NCBI GenBank assembly: GCA_029974855.1
Contig: JARKQO010000052.1
Coordinates: forward strand, 1-7,860
From: Eubacteriales bacterium
GTDB lineage: Bacteria > Bacillota_A > Clostridia > Christensenellales > Aristaeellaceae
Length of the DNA: 7,860 bases
Direction of reading: 5' to 3'
A model generated the notes under the pieces. It was not told the origin of the DNA. It ran no database searches and saw only the letters and a list, made by a program, of their open reading frames with translations. How positions within the stretch are numbered: the stretch's first letter is position 1; the number at the start of each line of letters is the position of its first letter. Shown in pieces: positions 1-6,489 of the stretch. A program made the translations under genes and the position numbers.

Positions 1-1000
1 GCACCCCAAAGAACATGGTTTCCTCGATTTTCAGATCGCTGTCCTTTTGCACCAGCTTCAAAATCCGCGCCTTGTCCTCCCCCTGGGCCCACACGGGCTG
101 AAAGTTGTTTTGGGGAATATCCCCGGAGGTGAGCACGGGCAAAAGCGTCAGCTCCACCCCTTCATACCCCGTCTCCCCAAAGCGCATGGTGGCCTGGACC
201 ACCAAGGCGTCAAAGGTGGTCATGTCGTGGGTGCCGCCAAAGACCAGGTTTCCCAGGCTATAGAGGATCACCGCCCCCTCCATCTGCTCAATTCCCTGAA
301 CGCAGTGGGGATGGGTGCCCACCACCAGATCGGCCCCCGCCTTCACGGCGGCCTGGGCCATCTTCTCCTGGAGGCGGTTATGCCTGGGGCTGTATTCCTT
401 GCCCCAGTGCACGGAATAGACAATGGCGTCACAGCCCTGCTTTTTCAGCTTTTCAATCTCCTTGGTTATGGTGGAGGGCTTTTGCTTGTACACGGTTTCC
501 CGGCAGCCCCCAAAGCCGATTTTGATGCCGTCCTTTTCAAATACATAGGTATCGCCGTAGCCGCTAAAGGCAATCCCGGCGTTTTTCAGCGCGGCCCGGG
601 TGGATTTCCTGCCGGCGGAACCATAGTCGATCACATGGTTGTTGGCCAGGTTCACCTGCTCGATACCCGCGCCTGTTAAAATGGCCGTATAATCGGTGGG
701 ACCCCGAAAGCGGTATTGCTTCTTCCGGTCCAGCCCCTTGGCGCTGTTTTGGAATACGCACTCCAGGTTCACCAGGCTCATGTCATCCTGATGGAATACC
801 TGGCCGATTTTTTCAAAGCACCATCCATAGCCCTTTTGGGCCACCACCGTATCGAAGGTGTCCGGATCCTGCTTCCATTCCTCCCGGGTGCCCAGCACGC
901 AATCCCCGCCCAGGGTCAACACCACCTGGGTATCCGCCGCCGCCCACAGCCAAAGGCCGCAGAGGCCCAGGCACAGCCAAAGGCCCACTGCCCTTCGCAT
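1..1000 (-). CDS. CapA-family (PGA_cap) metallophosphoesterase-like protein, 3' end cut by window
   Basis: I translated this minus-strand frame directly; it is open from an ATG at 1000 down to base 2, giving 333 residues with no stop. It begins with a short basic, then hydrophobic segment (about residues 1-22, ending in AAA), which looks like a signal peptide, so the protein is probably exported. It has the CapA/PgsA (PGA_cap) signature in order: GGDCVLG (31-37), the NLE of SLVNLE (78-80), NLANNHVIDYG (117-127), HWGKEY (198-203), GTHPHCVQ (228-235) and YSLGNLVF (247-254). The Asp, Asn and His residues of these motifs form the expected calcineurin-like metal site. Family members are linked to poly-gamma-glutamate capsule synthesis, but most stand-alone copies have no proven substrate. 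No capB or capC partner is visible here, so a capsule role is not supported. A purine-rich Shine-Dalgarno (AAGGGGAGGG) lies just upstream of the ATG. It lies on the same strand as, and downstream of, the SDR gene, but a strong hairpin separates them. Confidence 0.9.
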   Translation of the reverse strand, partial: MRRAVGLWLCLGLCGLWLWAAADTQVVLTLGGDCVLGTREEWKQDPDTFDTVVAQKGYGWCFEKIGQVFHQDDMSLVNLECVFQNSAKGLDRKKQYRFRGPTDYTAILTGAGIEQVNLANNHVIDYGSAGRKSTRAALKNAGIAFSGYGDTYVFEKDGIKIGFGGCRETVYKQKPSTITKEIEKLKKQGCDAIVYSVHWGKEYSPRHNRLQEKMAQAAVKAGADLVVGTHPHCVQGIEQMEGAVILYSLGNLVFGGTHDMTTFDALVVQATMRFGETGYEGVELTLLPVLTSGDIPQNNFQPVWAQGEDKARILKLVQKDSDLKIEETMFFGV

Positions 1001-1044
1001 GCTTTCCCTCCCCTTTCCCCATGAACGCCGCCGTCCAAGGGAAC

Positions 1045-1066
1045 GTACCGGCCCAATGGCCTGTAC
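1045..1066. repeat. Imperfect inverted repeat upstream of the CapA-family gene
   Basis: GTACCGGCC (1045-1053) and GGCCTGTAC (1058-1066) are inverted copies with one mismatch around a 4-base CAAT centre. The repeat sits 45-66 bases before the CapA-family start, in a gap where I cannot find a good promoter. It could be an operator or an RNA hairpin in the leader. In sequence this GC-rich it could also be chance. Confidence 0.25.
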
Positions 1067-1188
1067 TAAGGGAGACGCCGGCCCGGCCACTTTGGTTCAT
1101 GGAGAAGGAAAAGATATCCATCCGGTTTTGAAAGTTCTTTAGGGGCCATGGGGCGCTGTTGCTTCCCAAGCCCGCCGCCTCCACAGCA

Positions 1189-1217
1189 CAGCCCCCGGCC
1201 ACAGCGGCCGGGGGCTG
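1189..1217 (-). terminator. GC-rich hairpin downstream of the SDR gene, possible terminator
   Basis: A perfect 12-bp inverted repeat, CAGCCCCCGGCC (1189-1200) and GGCCGGGGGCTG (1206-1217), encloses a 5-base loop. It starts 30 bases after the SDR stop codon on the minus strand, the usual place for a terminator. The oddity is polarity: reading the minus strand, the hairpin is followed by TGTGCTGTGG and has no U-run. The pyrimidine-rich tail (CCTATTCTATTCTTCTTC) lies on the plus side, where no gene ends. Termination, or 3'-end protection of the SDR mRNA, is therefore inferred from position and stem strength only. Confidence 0.5.
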
Positions 1218-1246
1218 CCCTATTCTATTCTTCTTCAATCAACCCA

Positions 1247-2296
1247 TCATCCCCGCACCTTGGCGGGCCTAAACCTGCCCCTCTTGACCCGGGCCTTTTT
1301 GGCGGGCTTCCCCTTGCCGCCCGTGAGCCATGCCACCGTGTCCGCCACGGTGTGGCGCAGGTCCCGGGGGAGGTAGAGGAGCTCGGCGGTGGCCTTGTCA
1401 TGGGAAAAGCGGTCGTTGGTGCCCAGGGTATGGAGGGAGTACTTGGTAAACAGGGGCCGCCGCTTGGTGAGCCTGGCCCAGGCGGTAAACAGCGGCGCGG
1501 CGGCCCGGGCCATCCACAGGGGCAGCACCGGAAGCTTCCGGCCCCCCTGGACGTCCCGCACCATGGCCAGAATGTCCTTGGCCTCGTAGTGGCGGTTGGA
1601 AAGGATGTAGCAGCTTCCGGCCTTTCCCTTTTCCGCCGCCAGCAGGCAGCCCTGGGCCACGTCCCGCACGTCCACAAAGTCGTACCCGCCCCGCACGCAG
1701 GCCGGGAGCTTGCCCCGCATATAGTCCTTCACCAGCTGCACGATATGGTTGCCGGCCTGGTCATAGGGCCCCAGAATGCCAGAGGGATGCACCACCACCA
1801 CGTCCTGGCCCTGGGCGGCGGCGTCCAGCACGGCCTGGGTGGCCTCGGCCTTGGTTTTGGCATACCCGCCCACCACCGCCTCCGGGGAAAAGCGGTCCAC
1901 CTCCGCGATGACCCCCAGCGCCTCCCCCTCGGGAATGGCGTGGACCGAGCTCACGTACACCATCCGCCGCACCCCATGGCCCTTGCAAAGGGCCAGCATG
2001 TTCTTGGTGCCGTTCACGTTCACATCGTACATCAAAGGGGTGAGCCCCTGGGAAATATCCACGATGCCCGCCGTGTGGATCAAAATGGCCTCCCCGGGCT
2101 GGATATCCGCAAAAAAAGGCTCCAGGGTTTCCGGGCGGGTCACATCCCCGTATACATAACGGACATTGGCCCCCGCCGCGCCCTTCTCCCCGGGCAGCAG
2201 CAGGCCCCGCACCTGGCAATCTTTGTCCCCCAGGGCCCGGATGAGGGTTCCCCCCAGATGCCCGGCGGCCCCTGTAATCAAGTAAAGCGGCTTCAC
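1247..2296 (-). CDS. NAD(P)-dependent epimerase/dehydratase-type SDR (extended SDR)
   Basis: The product is 349 residues and is a cytosolic Rossmann-fold oxidoreductase of the NAD-dependent epimerase / dihydroflavonol reductase-like group. Visible marks are the TGAAGHLG dinucleotide-binding loop (8-15), VYVSS (113-117) carrying the catalytic Ser, the YAKTK catalytic Tyr/Lys pair (Y145, K149), HPSGILGPYD (170-179) and FVDVRDVA (207-214). The length fits extended SDRs. The substrate cannot be read from sequence. The last 22 residues or so form a very basic Lys/Arg tail (KGKPAKKARVKRGRF region) beyond the usual fold. I chose the GTG at 2296 because the Rossmann strand starts there and AAGAGGTG lies six bases upstream. 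The frame stays open to an ATG at 2416, but that extension would run through the likely promoter and palindrome. It appears to have its own promoter, separate from tcdA. Confidence 0.88.
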   Translation of the reverse strand: MKPLYLITGAAGHLGGTLIRALGDKDCQVRGLLLPGEKGAAGANVRYVYGDVTRPETLEPFFADIQPGEAILIHTAGIVDISQGLTPLMYDVNVNGTKNMLALCKGHGVRRMVYVSSVHAIPEGEALGVIAEVDRFSPEAVVGGYAKTKAEATQAVLDAAAQGQDVVVVHPSGILGPYDQAGNHIVQLVKDYMRGKLPACVRGGYDFVDVRDVAQGCLLAAEKGKAGSCYILSNRHYEAKDILAMVRDVQGGRKLPVLPLWMARAAAPLFTAWARLTKRRPLFTKYSLHTLGTNDRFSHDKATAELLYLPRDLRHTVADTVAWLTGGKGKPAKKARVKRGRFRPAKVRG

Positions 2297-2302
2297 GCTC
2301 AA

Positions 2303-2310
2303 CACCTCTT
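2303..2310 (-). promoter_or_regulatory. Shine-Dalgarno fixing the GTG start of the SDR gene
   Basis: On the minus strand AAGAGGTG precedes the GTG at 2296 with a 6-base gap. The in-frame TTG and GTG codons nearer the site overlap or abut it, so 2296 is the best start. Confidence 0.6.
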
Positions 2311-2354
2311 CCCGAAACGCTCCAAAGCTTCCTTTGGCAAAAGTATGGAAAGAT

Positions 2355-2373
2355 AAACGACATTTTGTCGTTT
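2355..2373. promoter_or_regulatory. Operator-like perfect palindrome between SDR promoter and start
   Basis: The arms AAACGACA (2355-2362) and TGTCGTTT (2366-2373) are perfect inverted copies around TTT. Given the -10 box at 2393-2388, the site would cover roughly +8 to +26 of the SDR transcript, a typical place for a repressor to block transcription. The shape (8-bp arms, short AT centre) fits a homodimeric helix-turn-helix repressor such as the TetR or MarR type. The regulator is not encoded in this window, and its family is my guess. Confidence 0.5.
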
Positions 2374-2387
2374 TACTCCACAGCTGT

Positions 2388-2416
2388 AGTATATCGATCA
2401 GAGCGTCAAAAAACAA
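2388..2416 (-). promoter_or_regulatory. Putative promoter of the SDR gene
   Basis: The minus strand reads TATACT at 2393-2388 (5 of 6 matches to TATAAT). With a 17-base spacer the -35 position reads TTGTTT (2416-2411), which is weak. Two TTGACG hexamers lie nearby (2409-2404 and 2423-2418), but at spacings of 10 and 24 they do not fit. A weak -35 may mean an activator is needed, or that the call is wrong. The surrounding AT-rich stretch (about 2340-2450) contrasts with the GC-rich genes. Confidence 0.4.
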
Positions 2417-2502
2417 TCGTCAACTACATCCAAATTGTAACGTTTTTGAACAGAAGAGATGAATCTGTCGAGGGCTTCGCCCTTTTGGCCCGGGCCGGGG
2501 AC

Positions 2503-3252
2503 TCAGGGCTTCCCTTCCCGGGTGAGCATCCGCACCGCCTCGTAGGCCATATACAGCCCCGCCACAGAGGGTACATAGGGCAAGGAGCCCGGGGAGGGGC
2601 GGCCGCTGGCTTTGGGCTCCGCCCCCAGGGCCTCCCCCTGGGCCCCGGCGCAGGCCGGCTCTGTGGAATACACGCAGCGCAAAGAGCTGACCCCTCGCTT
2701 GCGCAGTTCCCGCCGCATCACCCGGCCCAGGGGGCAGCCGGAGGTTTCAAACAAATCCCCAATGCGAATCCGGGTGGGGTCCAGCCGGTTTCCCATGCCC
2801 ATGCAGGAGAGAAGCGGAATGCCCCTTTTTTGGCAGGTAACGGCCAAATCCAGCTTGGCGGCAACGGTGTCCACAGCATCCAGCACCAAATCCACATCCT
2901 GGGGAATCTCCACCGGGCTTTCCGGCAAATGAAAGGCCTTCACCGCCACAATGTCCGCATCCGGGGCGATGTCCAGCAGCCGCTCCCGCACCACGTCGGC
3001 CTTGGGCCTGCCCACGGTGGAGCACAGGGCGGGCAGCTGGCGGTTGAGGTTGGAGGCGGCCACCCGGTCCGCGTCCACCAAGGTCAGCCTTCCCACTCCC
3101 GCCCGGCCCAGGGCCTCGGCGGCATAGCTGCCCACCCCGCCCAGGCCAAAAATCATCACATGGGCCTGCCACAGCCTTTCCAGCCCTTGGCTGCCCAACA
3201 GCTTTTCCGTCCGAATTTGCCGCTCGCTCCGGGGGTATGTCACAGCGTCCAT
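2503..3252 (-). CDS. tcdA: tRNA threonylcarbamoyladenosine dehydratase (TcdA, ThiF/E1-like)
   Basis: The product is 249 residues, the normal TcdA/CsdL length. This family uses ATP to dehydrate t6A at position 37 of ANN-decoding tRNAs to cyclic ct6A. Visible parts are the nucleotide-binding GLGGVGS loop (36-42), acidic residues D60 and D62 at the end of the second strand, SNLNRQ (67-72) with the conserved Asn and Arg, DAVDT (125-129), SCMGMGN (149-155) and CVYSTEP (193-199). Similar E1-like proteins (ThiF, MoeB) usually carry CxxC zinc pairs, which are absent here and favour TcdA. The ATG at 3252 follows AGGGG by six bases. The gene has its own promoter and diverges from the CNNM gene. No clear terminator follows the stop; only a short 5-bp hairpin (2471-2483) and a GGCCCGGGCC palindrome (2487-2496) are present. 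Confidence 0.92.
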   Translation of the reverse strand: MDAVTYPRSERQIRTEKLLGSQGLERLWQAHVMIFGLGGVGSYAAEALGRAGVGRLTLVDADRVAASNLNRQLPALCSTVGRPKADVVRERLLDIAPDADIVAVKAFHLPESPVEIPQDVDLVLDAVDTVAAKLDLAVTCQKRGIPLLSCMGMGNRLDPTRIRIGDLFETSGCPLGRVMRRELRKRGVSSLRCVYSTEPACAGAQGEALGAEPKASGRPSPGSLPYVPSVAGLYMAYEAVRMLTREGKP

Positions 3253-3285
3253 CCCTTTCCCCTATGCCTGACAAGTATCCAATCC

Positions 3286-3315
3286 ATTATAAGTGAGAAT
3301 CCCAGCTTTTCGCAA
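3286..3315 (-). promoter_or_regulatory. Putative promoter of tcdA
   Basis: On the minus strand TTGCGA (3315-3310) and a perfect TATAAT (3291-3286) are separated by 18 bases. Transcription would start near 3279, leaving a leader of about 27 nt before the ATG. Confidence 0.6.
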
Positions 3316-3400
3316 TGCCTATTCCGCAGGGGCCTTCTGCTTGCCGTTTTCGGAGCCGCCGGCCTGTCCATAAAATCCAGATGCACAAATTTGAAGGATA

Positions 3401-3409
3401 TGGTATAAT
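3401..3409 (+). promoter_or_regulatory. Putative extended -10 promoter of the CNNM-HAD pair
   Basis: The site reads TGG then TATAAT (3404-3409), a consensus -10 with the extended TG element. No good -35 is present at 17-18 bases, as is common for extended -10 promoters. The predicted leader of about 43 nt is too short to contain a known magnesium riboswitch. Confidence 0.55.
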
Positions 3410-3443
3410 CATGTATCATGCAGCTGATGCTGCCGGTAGAACG

Positions 3444-3450
3444 AAGGAGG
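3444..3450 (+). promoter_or_regulatory. Shine-Dalgarno fixing a TTG start for the CNNM gene
   Basis: AAGGAGG is a near-perfect ribosome-binding site ending eight bases before the TTG at 3459. Earlier in-frame ATGs (3315, 3381 and 3411) have no comparable site and would add residues unlike the family N-terminus. Confidence 0.75.
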
Positions 3451-3458
3451 GCTTCTCT

Positions 3459-4865
3459 TTGGACGACCCCATAGGCGGTCAATTGCTGATCCAGTTGATG
3501 CTGATTCTCGTCAACGCATTCTTTGCCGCCACGGAAATCGCGGTCATCTCCCTGAACGATAACAAAATTCGCAGACAGGCCGAGGACGGGGACAAAAAGG
3601 CGGCGGCGCTGCTAAAGCTGTCGGAGTCTCCCAACCGTTTCCTCTCCACGATCCAGGTTTGCATCACCCTGAGCGGGTTTTTGGGCAGCGCCTTTGCGGC
3701 GGACAACTTCGCCTCCCGCCTTTCCGGAGCCCTGATCGACTCCGGGTTCACCCTTTTCTCCCCCCGGACCTTGAACACTTTGTGCCTGATCCTCATCACC
3801 ATTGTGCTGAGTTATTTTACCTTGGTGCTGGGGGAGCTGACCCCCAAGCGCATCGCCATGAAATACCCCGAGCCTGTGGCCCGGTTCTCCTCCAGCATCA
3901 TCAGCGCCGTGGCCACCCTGTTCAAGCCTGTGGTGTGGCTCCTTTCCGCCAGCACCAACAGCATGCTGCGCCTCTTCCGCATCAACCCCAACGACTCCGA
4001 CCAGGAGGTGACTGAGGAAGAAATCCGCATGATGTTGGACATCGGCGGGGAAAGCGGCGCCATCGAGCAGGACGAGCGCACCATGATCGAAAACATCTTC
4101 GAGTTCAACAACATGACCGCCGAGGATGTGATGATCCACCGGATGGATGTCATGGCCCTCCACGTGGACGATCCACCGGAGGAAATTTTGCAGATCATCC
4201 GGGAAAGCGGCCTGTCCCGCTTCCCGGTCTATGATTCGGATATTGACGATATCGTGGGCATTCTGAGCACCCGGGATTTCCTCCTGAACCGGGACTGCGA
4301 CCCTCCCAAGAGCCTCCGGGAAATGCTGCGGCCCGCGTACCTGGTGCCCGAAACCGTACAGGCGGACACCCTGTTTAGGGACATGCAAAAGCAGAAGGTG
4401 CACATGGCCATCGTGGTGGACGAATACGGCGGCATGAGCGGCATCGTCACCATGGAGGACCTGCTGGAGGAGATCGTGGGGAATATCTACGACGAGTTCG
4501 ACCCCACCGAGGAAAGCGAAATCGAGCAGCTGGAGGACAACCTCTGGCGCGTCACCGGCACGGTGGAACTGGATGCCCTGTCCGACGCCCTGGGCGTGCC
4601 CTTGCCCCTGGAGGAGGAGTACGACACCCTGGGGGGCATGGTGTTCAGCAAGCTTTCCACCATTCCCGAGGACGGCTCCACCTTTGACATCACCATGAAC
4701 GGCTTGGACATCCAGGTGGTGGATATCTCCGACCACCGGGTGGAAAAGGCCCTGATCCGCAAGGTGAAGGAACCGGCCTCAGAGGACGGGGAAAGCTCGG
4801 GCCCGGAGGCCCGGTCCGGCCAAGGGACCAGCGACAAACCCCGCAGGCGCGTGGCCGATGAGTAA
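3459..4865 (+). CDS. CNNM/CorC (HlyC) family membrane protein with CBS pair, probable divalent cation transporter
   Basis: The product is 468 residues when started at TTG 3459. Domains in order: a CNNM (DUF21) membrane domain with hydrophobic segments at about 8-30, 64-82, 105-126 and 143-165; an acidic helical linker (182-222); a CBS pair (about 225-345) containing [16 protein letters not shown] and the [21 protein letters not shown] block (321-341); and a C-terminal CorC_HlyC domain (about 358-436). Family marks include FFAATEIAV (21-29) and GELTPKRIA (125-133). Members are often annotated as hemolysins, but characterised CNNM/CorC proteins act in Mg2+ (and Co2+) efflux, with ATP-Mg binding to the CBS module. 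The transporter role is therefore a family-based inference. The last 30 residues or so are a hydrophilic tail rich in Gly, Ser, Glu and Arg. The stop codon overlaps the next gene by 8 bp, which suggests translational coupling with the HAD phosphatase. Confidence 0.92.
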   Translation: MDDPIGGQLLIQLMLILVNAFFAATEIAVISLNDNKIRRQAEDGDKKAAALLKLSESPNRFLSTIQVCITLSGFLGSAFAADNFASRLSGALIDSGFTLFSPRTLNTLCLILITIVLSYFTLVLGELTPKRIAMKYPEPVARFSSSIISAVATLFKPVVWLLSASTNSMLRLFRINPNDSDQEVTEEEIRMMLDIGGESGAIEQDERTMIENIFEFNNMTAEDVMIHRMDVMALHVDDPPEEILQIIRESGLSRFPVYDSDIDDIVGILSTRDFLLNRDCDPPKSLREMLRPAYLVPETVQADTLFRDMQKQKVHMAIVVDEYGGMSGIVTMEDLLEEIVGNIYDEFDPTEESEIEQLEDNLWRVTGTVELDALSDALGVPLPLEEEYDTLGGMVFSKLSTIPEDGSTFDITMNGLDIQVVDISDHRVEKALIRKVKEPASEDGESSGPEARSGQGTSDKPRRRVADE

Positions 4866-5487
4866 CAGAATCACCCATCTGTGCTGGGATTTCGACGGCA
4901 CCCTCTATGACACCTACGCCCAGGTGACCACCGCCATGGAGGAGGCCCTGGGGCAATGGGGCCTGGCTTATCCCCGCCAGGAGATATACAACCTGCTGAA
5001 GCGCTCCGTGTATCATGCCTGCTCCACTTTGGCGGAGCGGCTTGCTTTGCCTTTGGAAGCGCTGATGGAGGCCTTCATGGGCCGCCACCGGGCCATCGGC
5101 AGTTTTCCGCCCTACGAAGGGGCGGCGGCCTGCCTATCTATCTTGCGTCAGGCGGGCTTCCGCCACTACCTCTACACCCACCGGGACCGCTCCGCCATCC
5201 GCCAGCTGGAGGCGGACGGCCTGGCCCTCCTCTTTGCGGATTGCGTCACCCGGGAGGACGGCTTCGCGGACAAACCCGCCCCGGAGGCGCTGCTGTTTCT
5301 GTGCCAAAAGCACGGCTTTGCTCCCCACGAGGCCGTGATGATCGGCGACCGGGACATTGACATCCGGGCGGGCGTCAACGCGGGCATGGAAACCCTTCTC
5401 TTTGACCCCGAGGGGTTTTATCCGGAGCTGCGGGCCACCTGGCACGTGATCCGCCTGGAGGAGATTCCCCCGCTGCTGCTGCCATAG
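4858..5487 (+). CDS. HAD-superfamily phosphatase (subfamily IA, phosphoglycolate phosphatase-like)
   Basis: The product is 209 residues. HAD motif I is DFDGTLYDT (11-19) with nucleophile D11 and acid/base D13. The helical stretch at about 16-85 is a C1-type cap. Motif II is YTHRD (T107), motif III is K139 in ADKPAPEA, and motif IV is MIGDRDIDI (D164, D168). All catalytic residues are present, so an active Mg2+-dependent cytosolic phosphatase is expected. The substrate is unknown; subfamily members include phosphoglycolate and sugar-phosphate phosphatases. The ATG lies inside the end of the CNNM gene with only a weak ribosome-binding site, so translation is probably coupled to that gene. It converges on ispE with 28 bases between stops and no obvious terminator in that gap. 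Confidence 0.88.
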   Translation: MSNRITHLCWDFDGTLYDTYAQVTTAMEEALGQWGLAYPRQEIYNLLKRSVYHACSTLAERLALPLEALMEAFMGRHRAIGSFPPYEGAAACLSILRQAGFRHYLYTHRDRSAIRQLEADGLALLFADCVTREDGFADKPAPEALLFLCQKHGFAPHEAVMIGDRDIDIRAGVNAGMETLLFDPEGFYPELRATWHVIRLEEIPPLLLP

Positions 5488-5515
5488 GCTCCCGGGCCCC
5501 CGCACATCCTTTCCC

Positions 5516-6427
5516 CTAGGCTTTCTCCACAGTAACGCTTTCCCCGGCGGTCCGGGTCAGGCAGGTTTTCTCCCAGCGGCCCCGCAGCGCCTGAAAGGCG
5601 GCCCGGGCCGTTTTTTCGTCCTCAAAAAGGCCGTACACCCCAGAGCCGCTGCCGGTCATCATAGCCCTGAGGGCCCCGCGCTCCTCCAGGGCCCGGACGG
5701 CCTGGGAAATTTGGGGCCTGCGGGCGGCGCTCACCGGCTGCCGCCCATTGCCCCTGGCCCGGGCCAGGCCCGGCAGGTCCCGGCGCAACAAAGCCTCCTC
5801 CGCGCTTTGGGTGTCCGGGCGCAAAACCGCCTCCTGCGGGGTTTGGTCATAGGCCCGGAAGATGTCCCAGGTGGAAAGGCCCTGGCAGGGCTGGGTCACC
5901 ACCAGCCAGATGGGGGCCGGGGCGGGCAGAGGCCTGAGGATTTCCCCGATCCCTTGCACCCTGGCCAAGCCGCCCCGGAGCAGAAACGGCACGTCCGCTC
6001 CCAGGCCGAGGGCCATGGCCTCCAGCTTCTCCCAGGGCAACTCCAGACCCCAAAGGGCGCACAGGCCCAGCAGCGCCCCCGCCGCGTCGGCGCTGCCCCC
6101 GCCCATTCCCGCGCCCACGGGAACGCGCTTTATCAGCCTCATGCGGGCCCCCAGGCGGCAGCCCGTGGCCTCTTGCAAGGCGCGGGCCGCCTTCATCACC
6201 AGGTTGTCCTGGTCCGGGGTTCCCGCCAGGAGACCGGCCTGGCCTTCCGGGGCCCTTTCCTCTTCGCCGCTTACCTCCAGGCGCAGCCCGGTTTCCTCCT
6301 GAAGCCACAGGGTGTCGCAAAGCTCCACGCTGCCCAGCAGCATGTCCAGCAGGTGATAGCCGTCCTCCCTGACGCCCAGGACGTCCAGGGTCCAGTTGAT
6401 TTTTGCCCGCGCCGTCACCCGCAGCAT
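5516..6427 (-). CDS. ispE: 4-diphosphocytidyl-2-C-methyl-D-erythritol kinase (IspE)
   Basis: The product is 303 residues, normal for IspE. It is the GHMP-family kinase that phosphorylates CDP-methylerythritol in the MEP isoprenoid pathway in the cytosol. Visible marks are ARAKINWTLDV (6-16) with K9 and N11, EDGYH (21-25), DNLVMKAA (74-81), the ATP loop PVGAGMGGGSADAAG (103-117), the catalytic Asp in GLGADVPF (D145), and TGSGSGVYGLF (258-268). One oddity: the usual GN(V/D)LE-type motif before the P-E-I segment reads GNGRQ (226-230), with Gly-Arg where relatives have hydrophobic residues. The two codons, GGGCGG, differ from GTGCTG by two T-to-G changes. The ATG at 6427 follows AAGGAAGGG with a 9-base gap. 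The leader is about 28 nt from the opposed promoter pair it shares with the DUF1934 gene. Confidence 0.93.
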   Translation of the reverse strand: MLRVTARAKINWTLDVLGVREDGYHLLDMLLGSVELCDTLWLQEETGLRLEVSGEEERAPEGQAGLLAGTPDQDNLVMKAARALQEATGCRLGARMRLIKRVPVGAGMGGGSADAAGALLGLCALWGLELPWEKLEAMALGLGADVPFLLRGGLARVQGIGEILRPLPAPAPIWLVVTQPCQGLSTWDIFRAYDQTPQEAVLRPDTQSAEEALLRRDLPGLARARGNGRQPVSAARRPQISQAVRALEERGALRAMMTGSGSGVYGLFEDEKTARAAFQALRGRWEKTCLTRTAGESVTVEKA

Positions 6428-6455
6428 TGCAACACGCCCTTCCTTATGCTATAGT
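6427..6455 (+). promoter_or_regulatory. Putative promoter of the DUF1934 operon
   Basis: TTGCAA (6427-6432), a 17-base spacer and TATAGT (6450-6455) preceded by TGC, an extended -10. The -35 overlaps the first base of the ispE start codon. Transcription would begin near 6462, inside the -10 box of the opposing ispE promoter. Confidence 0.55.
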
Positions 6456-6470
6456 AAAGCCATTATAGCA
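6447..6470. repeat. Perfect inverted repeat forming two opposed extended -10 boxes
   Basis: TGCTATA (6447-6453) and TATAGCA (6464-6470) are perfect 7-bp inverted copies around a 10-base centre. Each arm is the TGnTATA core of one promoter: the left arm reads rightward for DUF1934 and the right arm reads leftward for ispE. It may act as a bidirectional promoter core or as a dimer-binding operator. Confidence 0.6.
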
Positions 6471-6489
6471 GGTTTTATCTTCCAGGCAA
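6462..6489 (-). promoter_or_regulatory. Putative promoter of ispE
   Basis: On the minus strand TTGCCT (6489-6484) and a perfect TATAAT (6467-6462) are separated by 16 bases, with TGC just before the -10 (extended -10). The start would be near 6455. The -35 overlaps the AAGGAG ribosome-binding site of DUF1934 (6488-6493). Confidence 0.6.

Noticed and set aside
47..679. Plus-strand 210-codon open frame at the window start
   Set aside because: It is antisense to the CapA-family gene, whose motifs are continuous on the other strand.
813..1238. 141-codon minus-strand open frame overlapping the CapA-family start
   Set aside because: It is out of frame with the CapA motifs, runs through the hairpin and spacer, and has no recognisable domain.
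1148..2356. 402-codon plus-strand open frame opposite the SDR gene
   Set aside because: It is exactly antisense to a clear SDR gene and its product is an unnatural His/Gly/Pro-rich sequence. High GC codon bias opens such mirror frames.
2404..2423. Two TTGACG hexamers upstream of the SDR gene as -35 boxes
   Set aside because: Their distances to the TATACT box (10 and 24 bases) do not suit a sigma-70-type promoter, and no other -10 sits at 16-18 bases.
2471..2496. Short AGGGC-TTC-GCCCT hairpin and GGCCCGGGCC palindrome after tcdA
   Set aside because: The stem is only 5 bp, its T-run lies on the plus side where no gene ends, and GC palindromes of this size are expected by chance here.
2365..3408. 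347-codon plus-strand open frame opposite tcdA
   Set aside because: Antisense to tcdA, low-complexity product, no family motifs, and it runs through two promoters.
3253..3458. Possible magnesium riboswitch before the CNNM gene
   Set aside because: The predicted transcript starts near 3416, leaving a leader of about 43 nt, too short for known Mg2+ riboswitches, and no conserved helices are visible.
3612..4736. 374-codon minus-strand open frame opposite the CNNM gene
   Set aside because: The product is rich in His, Val and Gly in the way expected from reading a GC-biased gene backwards; no ribosome-binding site or motif supports it.
5711..6454. Plus-strand open frame opposite ispE
   Set aside because: Mirror frame of a well-supported ispE gene.
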